Source of the DNA: Microcoleus vaginatus_C
GTDB taxonomy: Bacteria; Cyanobacteriota; Cyanobacteriia; Cyanobacteriales; Microcoleaceae
Strand: one strand, 5' to 3'
DNA: 64,000 bases
Assembly (NCBI GenBank): GCA_040004035.1
Contig: JAMPLN010000010.1
The position numbers and the translations under genes are program-made. Shown here in pieces: positions 52,602-62,700 of this stretch. Numbering within the stretch: the first letter of the stretch is position 1; every line of letters begins with the position of its first letter. Under the pieces are notes generated by a model that was not told the DNA's origin, made no database searches, and was given only the letters and a program-made list of their open reading frames with translations.

Positions 52602-55600
52602 ATGAAAGATTATTCTTACCAAATTGGTGGCAGTCTCACAACTGATGCGCCTACCTATGTCGAACGACAAGCAGATATCCAACTTTATGAAGCCTTAAAA
52701 GAAGGCGAGTTTTGCTACGTCCTCAACTCCCGACAAATGGGCAAATCTTCCCTTCTCGTTCGTACCTTCCATCGACTGCAAGCCGAAGGATTTCAATGCA
52801 GCGCGATCGACATGACCCGCATCGGTAGCGAAAACATTACTCCTTTACAGTGGTATAAAGGAATTGTTGGGGATTTGTGGCGCAGTTTCAATCTCTTAGG
52901 GCAACTTAACTTAAAAACCTGGTGGCAAGAACAAGAAGAAGTTTCTCTCCTCCAAAGATTAAGTCACTTTATTGAAGAGGTATTATTAGCGCGATTTACT
53001 AACGAGCGAATTTTTATATTTGTCGATGAGATTGACAGTATTTTAAGCTTAGATTTTCCCGTCGATGACTTTTTCGCCTTGATTCGTTATTGTTACAACC
53101 AACGAGCCCTTAATCCAGAATACAACCGAATTACCTTCGCCATTTTCGGAGTAGCTGCACCCAGCGATTTAATCGCTGATAAAAATCGGACACCTTTTAA
53201 TATCGGACGAGCGATAGATTTGCTAGGAATTAATTTAGGGGAAGCGCAACCATTAGCGAAAGGATTAGAAAATGTAATAAATAATCCGCAAGCAGTTATC
53301 AAAGAAATATTAGCTTGGACGGGTGGACAACCATTTCTGACCCAAAAACTATGTGTATTGGTGGTAAGAACTGCTAAAGAATCTCACAGCAGCAATTTAA
53401 CAATACCACCGGGAACCGAAGGATTTTTTGTGGAATCGGTAGTAAAAAGGCATATTATCCACAACTGGGAATCGCAAGATGAGCCGGAGCATTTAAAGAC
53501 GATCCGCGATCGCATCCTGAGAAACGAACAACGCGCCGGAAGATTGCTCAGCATTTACCAGCCAATCTTGCAAGGTGTGGAAGTACCAACCGATGACAGC
53601 CGCGAACAAATCGAACTATTACTATCCGGTTTAGTGGTAAAAAAGCATGGCTATTTGCAGGTAAAAAACAGGATTTATCAAGAAGTATTTAATAGAGAAT
53701 GGGTAGAGAAACAATTAGGACAACTGCGTCCTTACTCCCAATCTTTCGATGCTTGGAGCGCTGCCCAACAAACAGATGATTCGCGCCTTTTGAGGGGACA
53801 AGCCTTAAAAGATGCTCAACTCTGGATGCAGGGAAAAAGTTTGAGCGATTTAGACTATCAATTTTTAGCAGCTAGCGCCGAACTCGACAAGCAAGAAATG
53901 CAACTGACCTTAGAAGCAGAAAGGTTAAAAGAAGTCGAAAAAAATGCCAGACGGCAAAAGTGGTTTATTGCTGCACTCTCTTTCGCATTAGCGATCGCCC
54001 TCGGTTTAGGAACAGCAGCTTTTTGGCAATATCGTCGAGCTACATTGAGTGAGGTAGAAGCGATCGCCACCTCATCCGAAGCCCTCTTCACCTTAGAGCA
54101 AAAATTAGACAGCCTCATCGCCGCCATCAAAGCCAAGCGCAAACTGCAACAACTGGGTGGAGCAAATCCCGAACTAGAAAAGCGCGTGCAATTATTACTA
54201 GAGCAGGCCGTTTATGGAGCGTCGGAGTTCAACCGCTTATCAGGACATCAGGCGACACTGTATAGATTAGCAATCAGTCCCGACGCTGGGACAATTGCCT
54301 CTGCAAGTACAGATAACCAGGTCAAACTCTGGCAGCGAGATGGCACCCTGATTACGACTCTTCCCCACAACGGTATAGTGCAGAGGATGGCTTTTAGCCC
54401 CGACAGCAAACTCCTCGCTTGCGCCAGTGGAGACGGCACAGTTAAAGTTTGGCAGCAAAAGGGAACGTCTTGGGCGGGCCCCAAACTCCTACACAGCCTT
54501 GAGGGACACAGTAACGAGTTTAACGGTGTGGCGTTCAGCCCAGATGGCGAGACTTTAGCTGCATCCGGTGAGAATAACACCGTTAAACTGTGGGACAAAA
54601 ACGGCAATTTATTAACCATTCTCGATCGCACCGATGCGGTGAGGAGCCTGAGCTTTAGCCCCGACGGGGAAATGCTCGTTAGCGGAAGTGCGGAGGGGAC
54701 GATCCGATTGTGGAAAAAAGACGGCCCATTCTGGACCTCCGTAAAGTTACGGAGAACGTTTCAAGCACACAGCGCTGCCATTTGGGAGGTCGAGTTCAGT
54801 CCACAGGGCGAGATATTTGCCTCTGCGAGCATGGATAAGACCGTTAAACTTTGGCGCTCCCATACCCCGTCAGACGAAGAGTTACAGCCTATACGAACCC
54901 TTAAGGGTCACGCATCTGGGGTTGAGAGTCTAGATTTCAGTCCTGACGGTAAGATTATCGCCACAGGCAGCGGCGATCGCACAATCAAATTTTGGAGCAA
55001 AGACGGCAAAGATCTGAGAACTTTTGCAGGACATCGCAGTGCGTTATGGAATATCGATTTCAGTCCTGACGGCAGTTTCATTGCTTCCCTGGGTATAGGA
55101 AATGCTGTCAAACTTTCGCAGCCGAAAAACATTTTTTTCTTGCCCCTGCTAGGTCATGACGCTGCTGTTTATAGAGCTGCTTTCGCTCCTGACGGAAAAA
55201 TCGTCGCCACTGCCAGTACAGACGGCACGGTGAAACTTTGGCGCGTCGATGGCACGTTGCTGAAGACGCTTAAGGAGGGTACAGGGGGGCTTTGGGATGT
55301 GGCATTCAGTCCTGACGGTAAACTCATTGCTTCAGGGGGTGAAAAAACAGTTAAACTCTGGCACAAGGATGGCAGATTTCTGAGAGAAATCAACGCCCAC
55401 AAAGGTGTAGTTTACGGAATTACTTGGAGTCCGGACGGTAAAATTATTGCCTCCGCAAGCTCAGACGGCACGGTGAAACTCTGGCAGCCAGACGGCGTGT
55501 TAGTGCGAACTCTGAAGCTAGATGGCAGCGGCTTCTGGAGTGTGGCCTTTAGCCCTGATGGAAAAGCTTTAGCCGCCGTCGGTAGCAGCGGTACTCTCGC

Positions 55601-56132
55601 TATCTGGAAGCCCGATGGCACTTTGTTGCAGGCGATTGATGCCCATCCGGCTATGATTATGGGGGTCAGTTTCAGTCCTGATGGCAAGACTCTAGCCTCA
55701 GCCAGTACAGATGGCACCGCCAAACTCTGGAAATTAGAGTCCTCAGACACCTCAGTTCCTCACAAAACACTGCTACGGAGAACGCTTAAAGGTCACGCAT
55801 ACGGAGTGCAGGGAATTTCCTTTAGCCCGGATGGTGAAATCGTCGCTACGGCAAGTCTGGATAACACGGTGAAACTCTGGAATAAAAATGGCATCTTGCT
55901 GAGGACGCTCACGGGACATAGAGGTTTGGTGCCAAAAGTTTCCTTTAGTCCCGACGGCACTTTCCTTGTCTCCGCCAGCCATGACCAAACGGCGGTTTTG
56001 TGGGATGTGAAGCGAATTCTCAATACAGATCCACTGGCTTTTGGTTGCGGCTGGGCGCGGGATTATCTGCGAACAAATGCCGATGTGAAGGAGGAGGATA
56101 GACATTTGTGCGATGCAGTGGGCGATCGCTAA
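52602..56132 (+). CDS. AAA-like ATPase with TM helix and 14 WD40 repeats, copy 2 of 4
   Basis: A 1176-residue protein. The ATPase module is almost identical to copy 1 (Walker A NSRQMGKSS at 42-50, Walker B IFIFVDEID). Residues about 454-474 (WFIAALSFALAIALGLGTAA) form a membrane helix. The WD40 region (14 units) begins at about 545 and is more diverged than the ATPase. Some units are degenerate: repeat 7 has VKLSQP in place of VKLW. The C-terminus carries GCGWARDYLRTN, a variant of the shared tail. It is 27 nt downstream of copy 1 and translationally ordered with it, so probably one long transcript. Confidence 0.93.
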   Translation: MKDYSYQIGGSLTTDAPTYVERQADIQLYEALKEGEFCYVLNSRQMGKSSLLVRTFHRLQAEGFQCSAIDMTRIGSENITPLQWYKGIVGDLWRSFNLLGQLNLKTWWQEQEEVSLLQRLSHFIEEVLLARFTNERIFIFVDEIDSILSLDFPVDDFFALIRYCYNQRALNPEYNRITFAIFGVAAPSDLIADKNRTPFNIGRAIDLLGINLGEAQPLAKGLENVINNPQAVIKEILAWTGGQPFLTQKLCVLVVRTAKESHSSNLTIPPGTEGFFVESVVKRHIIHNWESQDEPEHLKTIRDRILRNEQRAGRLLSIYQPILQGVEVPTDDSREQIELLLSGLVVKKHGYLQVKNRIYQEVFNREWVEKQLGQLRPYSQSFDAWSAAQQTDDSRLLRGQALKDAQLWMQGKSLSDLDYQFLAASAELDKQEMQLTLEAERLKEVEKNARRQKWFIAALSFALAIALGLGTAAFWQYRRATLSEVEAIATSSEALFTLEQKLDSLIAAIKAKRKLQQLGGANPELEKRVQLLLEQAVYGASEFNRLSGHQATLYRLAISPDAGTIASASTDNQVKLWQRDGTLITTLPHNGIVQRMAFSPDSKLLACASGDGTVKVWQQKGTSWAGPKLLHSLEGHSNEFNGVAFSPDGETLAASGENNTVKLWDKNGNLLTILDRTDAVRSLSFSPDGEMLVSGSAEGTIRLWKKDGPFWTSVKLRRTFQAHSAAIWEVEFSPQGEIFASASMDKTVKLWRSHTPSDEELQPIRTLKGHASGVESLDFSPDGKIIATGSGDRTIKFWSKDGKDLRTFAGHRSALWNIDFSPDGSFIASLGIGNAVKLSQPKNIFFLPLLGHDAAVYRAAFAPDGKIVATASTDGTVKLWRVDGTLLKTLKEGTGGLWDVAFSPDGKLIASGGEKTVKLWHKDGRFLREINAHKGVVYGITWSPDGKIIASASSDGTVKLWQPDGVLVRTLKLDGSGFWSVAFSPDGKALAAVGSSGTLAIWKPDGTLLQAIDAHPAMIMGVSFSPDGKTLASASTDGTAKLWKLESSDTSVPHKTLLRRTLKGHAYGVQGISFSPDGEIVATASLDNTVKLWNKNGILLRTLTGHRGLVPKVSFSPDGTFLVSASHDQTAVLWDVKRILNTDPLAFGCGWARDYLRTNADVKEEDRHLCDAVGDR

Positions 56133-56159
56133 ATTATCCGAAACCATGAACTATCAATT

Positions 56160-59100
56160 ATGAAAGATTACTCTTACCAAATTGGTGGCAGTCTCAAAAC
56201 TGATGCGCCTACCTATGTCGAACGACAAGCCGATATCGAACTTTATGAAGCCTTAAAACTCGGCGAGTTTTGCTACGTCCTCAACTCCCGACAGATGGGA
56301 AAATCTTCCCTTCTCGTTCGCACCCTGCACCGACTGCAAGCAGAAGGATTTCAATGCAGCACGATCGACATGACCCGCATCGGTAGCGAAAACATTACTC
56401 CTTTACAGTGGTATAAAGGAATCGTTGGGGATTTGTGGCGCAGTTTCCATCTTGTAGGAAAGGTTAATTTAAAAACCTGGTGGCAAGAACAAGAAGAAGT
56501 TTCTCTCCTGCAAAGATTGAGTCAATTTATTGAAGAGATATTATTGGTAAAATTTCCAGAGGAGCGAATTTTTATATTTGTGGATGAGATTGATAGTATT
56601 TTAAGTTTAGATTTTCCGGTAGATGATTTTTTCGCCTTGATTCGTTTCTGCTACAATCAACGAGCTATCAATCCAGAATACAATCGAATTACTTTCGCGA
56701 TTTTCGGAGTAGCTACACCCAGCGATTTAATCGCCGATAAAAATCGGACACCTTTTAATATCGGACAATCGATCGATTTGTCAGGATTTAGCTTAGAAGA
56801 AGCGCAACCATTAGCGAAAGGGTTAGAAAAGGTCATAGCCAATCCGCAGGCAGTTCTCAAAGAAATCTTATATTGGACGGGAGGACAGCCATTTTTAACG
56901 CAAAAAATATGTGAAGTAGTAGTGAAAATGGCGCGGAAAGCCCACAGCGGTGATTTAAAAATACCACCGGGAACCGAGGGATTTTTTGTGGAATCGTTGG
57001 TGAGAGAAAACATCATCAATAAATGGGAATCGCAAGATGAGCCTGAGCATTTAAAGACAATTCGCGATCGCATTTTGAGAAATGAGCAACGTGCTGGAAG
57101 ACTCCTGGGAATCTATCAAAAAATCTTACAAGGAGTGGAAGTACCCACCGATGACTCGCGAGAACAGGTAGAACTCTTGCTGTCTGGTTTGGTAGTAAAA
57201 TCTCAGGGGTTTTTACAGGTAAGGAACCGCATTTATCAAGAAGTATTTAACAAAAAATGGGTCGAAAAAAACCTCGCTTCCTTGCGTCCATACTCTCAAG
57301 CCTTTGATGCTTGGATAACGTCCAAGCAGACCGATAAATCCCGACTGTTGCGCGGACAAGCCTTGAAAAATGCTCAAGCTTGGGCCCAGGGTAAAAGTTT
57401 GAGTGACTTAGATTATCAATTTTTAGGCGCTTCTGAAGAATTAGACCGCCGAGAAATGCAGGTAGGATTGGAAGCAGAACGGGCTAAAGAAATTGAAGCT
57501 AGACTAACAGAAGAACAAAAAAGATTAGCTGTAGAGAAAAAAAGTTCAAGGCGACAAAGATTTTTGCTCTTTGTAGTAACAATAGCATTAATTATCGCCT
57601 GTGCATTGGGGGTAGCGGTGTATTTTCAGTATCGGCAAACGGCTGTCAGCGAAATCAAAGCGATCGCCAAATCTTCCGAAGCACTATTCGCCTCAAATCA
57701 AAAATTAGACGCATTCATAGAGGCAATCAGAGGAAAGCGACAACTACAAAAGTTAGGTATTGTAGACCCAGAGCTCGAAGGCTCAGTTAAAGAAGCTCTC
57801 CATCAAGCTGTTTATGGAGCCGTTGACTATAATCATTTATCGGGGCATGACAATGTGGTTAATGATGTAACATTCAGCCCTGATGGAGAACTCATAGCCT
57901 CAGCTTCTGCCGACACAACGATCGATCTTTGGGAAAAAGACGGTACAAAACTAGGAATCCTTCAAGGGCATAACAATGCAGTTTTGGGAGTCGTATTTAA
58001 CCCCAGAGGCGATCTAATTGCTTCGGGTTCGGGGGATAACACAGTCAAACTTTGGCGCAAAAACAGTACAAATTCACCAAAGGTCAAACCGAGTTATACC
58101 TTGTGGCAGACCTTAAAAGGACATACCAATAATATTTCACAAGTCGCGATCGCTCCTAACAATCAAATTATTGCTTCGGCTTCTAAAGATAAAACAGTTA
58201 AACTCTGGAGTACAGACGGTAAACTGCTGAGAACTCTCACCGGACATACAGATGAAGTTGACAGCGTTGCCTTGAGCCCGGACAGTCAAATTATTGCATC
58301 TGCTTCTAAAGATAAAACTATCAAACTCTGGAATGCAGACGGTAAACTGATCAGAACTCTGAGGGGACATACGGATAGGGTCAAGAATGTTGCCTTCAGC
58401 CCTCAAGGAAATCTCATCGCCTCGGCGAGTTGGGATAAAACGGTCAAACTTTGGCACATTGATGGAACTTTAGTCAAAACCCTAACTGGACACAGCGATG
58501 CCGTGACAAAAATCGCTTTTAACCCTCAAGGTGGTTTGCTTGCCTCGGCAAGTCTAGACAGAACAGTCAAACTTTGGCAGCTTGACGGCACTCTGGTAAA
58601 AACCCTGCTAGTCGCCAAGGATGTCGTCTCTGGATTGGCTTGGAGTCCTGACGGGAAAATCTTTGCCTCATCGAGTTGGGATGGCCCGATCGCACTCTGG
58701 AAGCTTGATGACAGTTTGCTCAAGACTCTTAACGGACATCAAGCATCAATTTACACCATAAAATTTAGTCCAGATGGTAAGACAATTGCCACCGCCAGTC
58801 GTGACAATACCGTTAAACTTTGGCGGCTTGATGGTAGCTTAATTCGCACTTTCCCCAAACAAGCCGATAAACTTTTCGGAGTAGATTTCAGCCCAAACGG
58901 AGACACGATTGCTACAGGCGGTTATGACGGCACTGTTCGATTGTGGCGACTAGATGGAACCTTAATCAAGACTTTTACTGGACATCAAGGTAGAGTTTTC
59001 GCGGTTGATTTCCATCCCGATGGGCAGTCAATCGCCTCGGCGGGCGAGGACAAAACGGTCAAAGTCTGGAGGATTGACGGCACCCAATTGGCAACTCTCA

Positions 59101-59717
59101 AAGGGCATACCGATCACATTAATGGAGTTGCCTTTAGTCCTGATGGAAAGCTGATTGCCTCTGGTAGTGTGGACGGCACTATCAAACTTTGGCAGTGGGA
59201 TAATGCGATCGCCTCTGGAAAGCCCAGCTACAAGCTTCTACACACTTTAACAAGCCATCGCCGTCAGGTGGCGGGAGTGGCATTTAGCCCTGACGGCAAG
59301 ACTCTCGCTTCAGCAGGTATGGATAGCATGGTGAGACTTTGGCGGTTGGAGGGTACAGAAATTAGAGCCTTAAAGGGACACAAAAATGGGGTATTCGGAG
59401 TGGCATTTAGCCCGGATGGCAAGACTCTCGCTTCAGCAAGTTTTGACGGCACTGTTAAACTTTGGAGGTACGATGGTCAAGAGCTTGAAACTTTAAAAGG
59501 ACACGGGGATGGGGTGTTCGGAGTCAGCTTTAGCCCTGATGGAAAGTTCATCGCCTCAGCCAGTCAGGATACCACAGCAATTGTGTGGAATTTAGAGCGA
59601 ATTTTCCAGCTCGATTTTCTCCAGTATGGATGCGACTGGGTGCGGGATTATCTGCGGACGAATCCCCATGTGAAGGAGGAGGATAGGCATTTGTGCGATG
59701 CAGTGGGCGATCGCTAA
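56160..59717 (+). CDS. AAA-like ATPase with TM helix and 14 WD40 repeats, copy 3 of 4
   Basis: A 1185-residue protein. N-terminal ATPase as in the other copies. From about residue 205 it is nearly identical to copy 4 and different from copies 1-2 (SGFSLEEAQPLAKGLEKVIA; QKICEVVVKMARKAHSGDLK). Membrane helix at about 466-486 (FLLFVVTIALIIACALGVAV). 14 WD40 units, with adjacent units 3-4 very similar (ASASKDKTVKLW and ASASKDKTIKLW). Tail YGCDWVRDYLRTNPHVKEED. 27-nt spacers on both sides. Confidence 0.93.
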   Translation: MKDYSYQIGGSLKTDAPTYVERQADIELYEALKLGEFCYVLNSRQMGKSSLLVRTLHRLQAEGFQCSTIDMTRIGSENITPLQWYKGIVGDLWRSFHLVGKVNLKTWWQEQEEVSLLQRLSQFIEEILLVKFPEERIFIFVDEIDSILSLDFPVDDFFALIRFCYNQRAINPEYNRITFAIFGVATPSDLIADKNRTPFNIGQSIDLSGFSLEEAQPLAKGLEKVIANPQAVLKEILYWTGGQPFLTQKICEVVVKMARKAHSGDLKIPPGTEGFFVESLVRENIINKWESQDEPEHLKTIRDRILRNEQRAGRLLGIYQKILQGVEVPTDDSREQVELLLSGLVVKSQGFLQVRNRIYQEVFNKKWVEKNLASLRPYSQAFDAWITSKQTDKSRLLRGQALKNAQAWAQGKSLSDLDYQFLGASEELDRREMQVGLEAERAKEIEARLTEEQKRLAVEKKSSRRQRFLLFVVTIALIIACALGVAVYFQYRQTAVSEIKAIAKSSEALFASNQKLDAFIEAIRGKRQLQKLGIVDPELEGSVKEALHQAVYGAVDYNHLSGHDNVVNDVTFSPDGELIASASADTTIDLWEKDGTKLGILQGHNNAVLGVVFNPRGDLIASGSGDNTVKLWRKNSTNSPKVKPSYTLWQTLKGHTNNISQVAIAPNNQIIASASKDKTVKLWSTDGKLLRTLTGHTDEVDSVALSPDSQIIASASKDKTIKLWNADGKLIRTLRGHTDRVKNVAFSPQGNLIASASWDKTVKLWHIDGTLVKTLTGHSDAVTKIAFNPQGGLLASASLDRTVKLWQLDGTLVKTLLVAKDVVSGLAWSPDGKIFASSSWDGPIALWKLDDSLLKTLNGHQASIYTIKFSPDGKTIATASRDNTVKLWRLDGSLIRTFPKQADKLFGVDFSPNGDTIATGGYDGTVRLWRLDGTLIKTFTGHQGRVFAVDFHPDGQSIASAGEDKTVKVWRIDGTQLATLKGHTDHINGVAFSPDGKLIASGSVDGTIKLWQWDNAIASGKPSYKLLHTLTSHRRQVAGVAFSPDGKTLASAGMDSMVRLWRLEGTEIRALKGHKNGVFGVAFSPDGKTLASASFDGTVKLWRYDGQELETLKGHGDGVFGVSFSPDGKFIASASQDTTAIVWNLERIFQLDFLQYGCDWVRDYLRTNPHVKEEDRHLCDAVGDR

Positions 59718-59744
59718 ATTATCCGAAACAATTAACTATCAATT

Positions 59745-62700
59745 ATGAAAGATTATTCTTACCAAATTGGTGGCAGTCTCACAACTGATGCGCCTACCTA
59801 TGTCGAACGACAAGCAGATATCGAACTTTATCAAGCCTTAAAAAGAGGCGAGTTTTGCTACATTCTCAATTCGCGACAAATGGGCAAGTCTTCCCTTCTC
59901 GTCCGCACCTTCCATCGATTGCAAGCCGAAGGATTTCAATGCAGCACGATCGACATGACCCGCATCGGTAGCGAAAACATTACTCCTTTACAGTGGTATA
60001 AAGGAATCGTTGGGGATTTGTGGCGCAGTTTCCATCTTGTAGGAAAAGTTAATTTAAAAACCTGGTGGCAAGAACAAGAAGAAGTTTCTCTCCTGCAAAG
60101 ATTGAGTCAATTTATTGAAGAGATATTATTGGTAAAATTTCCGACTGAGCGGATTTTTCTATTTGTCGATGAGATTGATAGTATTTTAAGCTTAGATTTT
60201 CCCGTCGATGACTTTTTCGCCTTGATTCGTTATTGTTACAACCAACGAGCCATTAATCCAGAATACAACCGGATTACATTCATAATTTTCGGAGTAGCTA
60301 CACCCAGCGATTTAATCGCCGATAAAAATCGGACACCTTTTAATATCGGACAAGCGATCGATTTGTCAGGATTTAGCTTAGAAGAAGCGCAACCATTAGC
60401 GAAAGGGTTAGAAAAGGTCATAGCCAATCCGCAGGCAGTTCTCAAAGAAATCTTATATTGGACGGGAGGACAGCCATTTTTAACGCAAAAAATATGTGAA
60501 GTAGTAGTGAAAATGGCGCGGAAAGCCCACAGCGGTGATTTAAAAATACCACCGGGAACCGAGGGATTTTTTGTGGAATCGTTGGTGAGAGAAAACATCA
60601 TCAATCAATGGGAATCGCAAGATGAGCCTGAGCATTTAAAGACAATTCGCGATCGCATTCTTAGCAACGAACAACGCGCAGGTAGATTGCTAGGCATTTA
60701 TCAGCAAATCTTACAAGGCGTAAAAGCTGCAACCGATGAGAGCCGAGAGCCAATCGAACTCTTGCTATCGGGATTAGTCGTCAAACAGCCGGGTTATTTG
60801 CAGGTAAAAAGCCCTATTTATCGAGAAGTATTTAACCTCGAATGGGTAGAGAAACAATTAGGGAAACTGCGCCCTTACTCTCAAGCCTTCGATGCTTGGA
60901 TTGCTTCTAAACAACAGGATGAATCGCGGCTGTTGCGCGGTCAAGCCCTGAAAGACGCTCAGTTATGGGCCCAAGGAAAAAGTTTGAGCGACTTGGATTA
61001 TCAATTTATCGCTGCCAGTCAAGACCTCGATAGCCAAGAAATCCAACTCGTTTTAGAAGCAGAACGGACAAAAGAGGTAGAAGCGCGACTTAGAGAAGAA
61101 CAAATACGGCTCGCACAAGAAAAAAGAGCGGCCAAACGACAAAGAATTTTGCTATTTGCTGTGAGTGGTGCATTGCTGTTTGCCTGCATTTTAGGAGTTA
61201 CAACTTATTTTCAGTATCGCCGAGCCGCAGAAAACGAACGTCAAGCAAGGATTAGTGAAATTAGAGCGCTGGCATCTTCTTCTGAGGGATTGTTTGCCTC
61301 AAACCGGAGATTAGACGCCCTGATAGAAGCTATCAAAGCTACACGAAAATTACAAAGATTAAAATCGGCAGATGCCAGTATCGATCGCACAGTTGAAAAT
61401 GTACTGCGACAAGCCGTTTATCAAGCAGATGAATACAACCGTTTTTCCGGGCATCAAGCGGCTGTGATGACAGTGGATATCAGTCCTGACAGCAAGCTAA
61501 TTGCCTCGGCAAGCGTAGATAAAACCGTTAAAATTTGGCGACGAGATGGAACGGAAATTGCCACTCTCACAGGTCATCAAGCGCTCGTTCGCAGAGTCAA
61601 ATTTAGCCCAGACGGTCAGCTAATTGCTTCTGGAAGTGACGATGGTACTGTAAAACTTTGGAAGTTGGACGGCACTTTGCTAAAAACTTTTCAGGGTAAC
61701 AGTCTTGCAGTGTGGGGAGTTGCTTTTAGTCCTGACGGTCAAATAATTGCCTCTACAAGTCAGGATAACACTGTGAAACTCTGGAAGTTAGACGGTACTT
61801 TGTTAAAAACTTTCCCAGCCCGTACTGGTGGTGCCTTAACTTCACTGGCATTTAGTCCCGATGGCAAAATAATTGCATCTACAAGTGGAGACAAAACCAT
61901 AAAACTCTGGAAGCTGGACGGTACTTTTCTGAGATCGCTTGTAGGTCATACTGCTGTCGTATGTTCAGTGGCGTTTAGTCCCGACGGTAAAACAATTGTT
62001 TCGGTAAGTGGAGACAAAACCATAAAAGTTTGGAAACTTGACGGTACTTTGCTGAGGACGCTTGTAGGTCATACTGCTGTCATATCTTCAGCGGAGTTTA
62101 GTCCCGACGGTCAAAAAATCGTCTCTGGAAGTCGGGATAAAACTGTCAAAATTTGGAATATCGACGGCACAGGACTGACTACCTTCAGCGGTCACAGCGC
62201 GTCGATTTGGGATTTAGCTTGGAGTCCCGACGGCAGCTATATTGCTTCGGCGGGTGCAGAAAACACCGTCAGATTGTGGGAAAGTCAAAATCCCTTACAG
62301 ACAACCATTACTGCCCATAAAGGTGCAATTTGGGGAATCGATATCAGTGCGGATAGTTCTACGATCGCTACTTCTAGCGAGGACGGTACAGTTAAACTTT
62401 GGAGTCGGGAAGGCAAATTGTTGGCGACTTTCACTGGAAAAAACTCGGTACTCTATGGTGTTGGTGTTGCTATCAGTGCGGATGGCAAGTTAATTGCTGC
62501 TACCAGAAACGATAATAAGGTGAATATTTGGGAGCGAAATGGGAAAGCGATCGCAACTTTAACGGGTCATCAAGCTACCGTCTTTACAGTCGCTTTCAGT
62601 CCAGACGCTCAAATTATTGCTACGGGAAGCCTAGATAACACAATTAAGCTTTGGCGGCGCGACGGTACATTATTGCATACGATGACCGGACATCACGCTC

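Noticed and set aside
54248..59452. Many minus-strand ORFs of 60-140 codons within the WD40 genes
   Set aside because: They recur at the WD40 period and are antisense shadows of the repeats.
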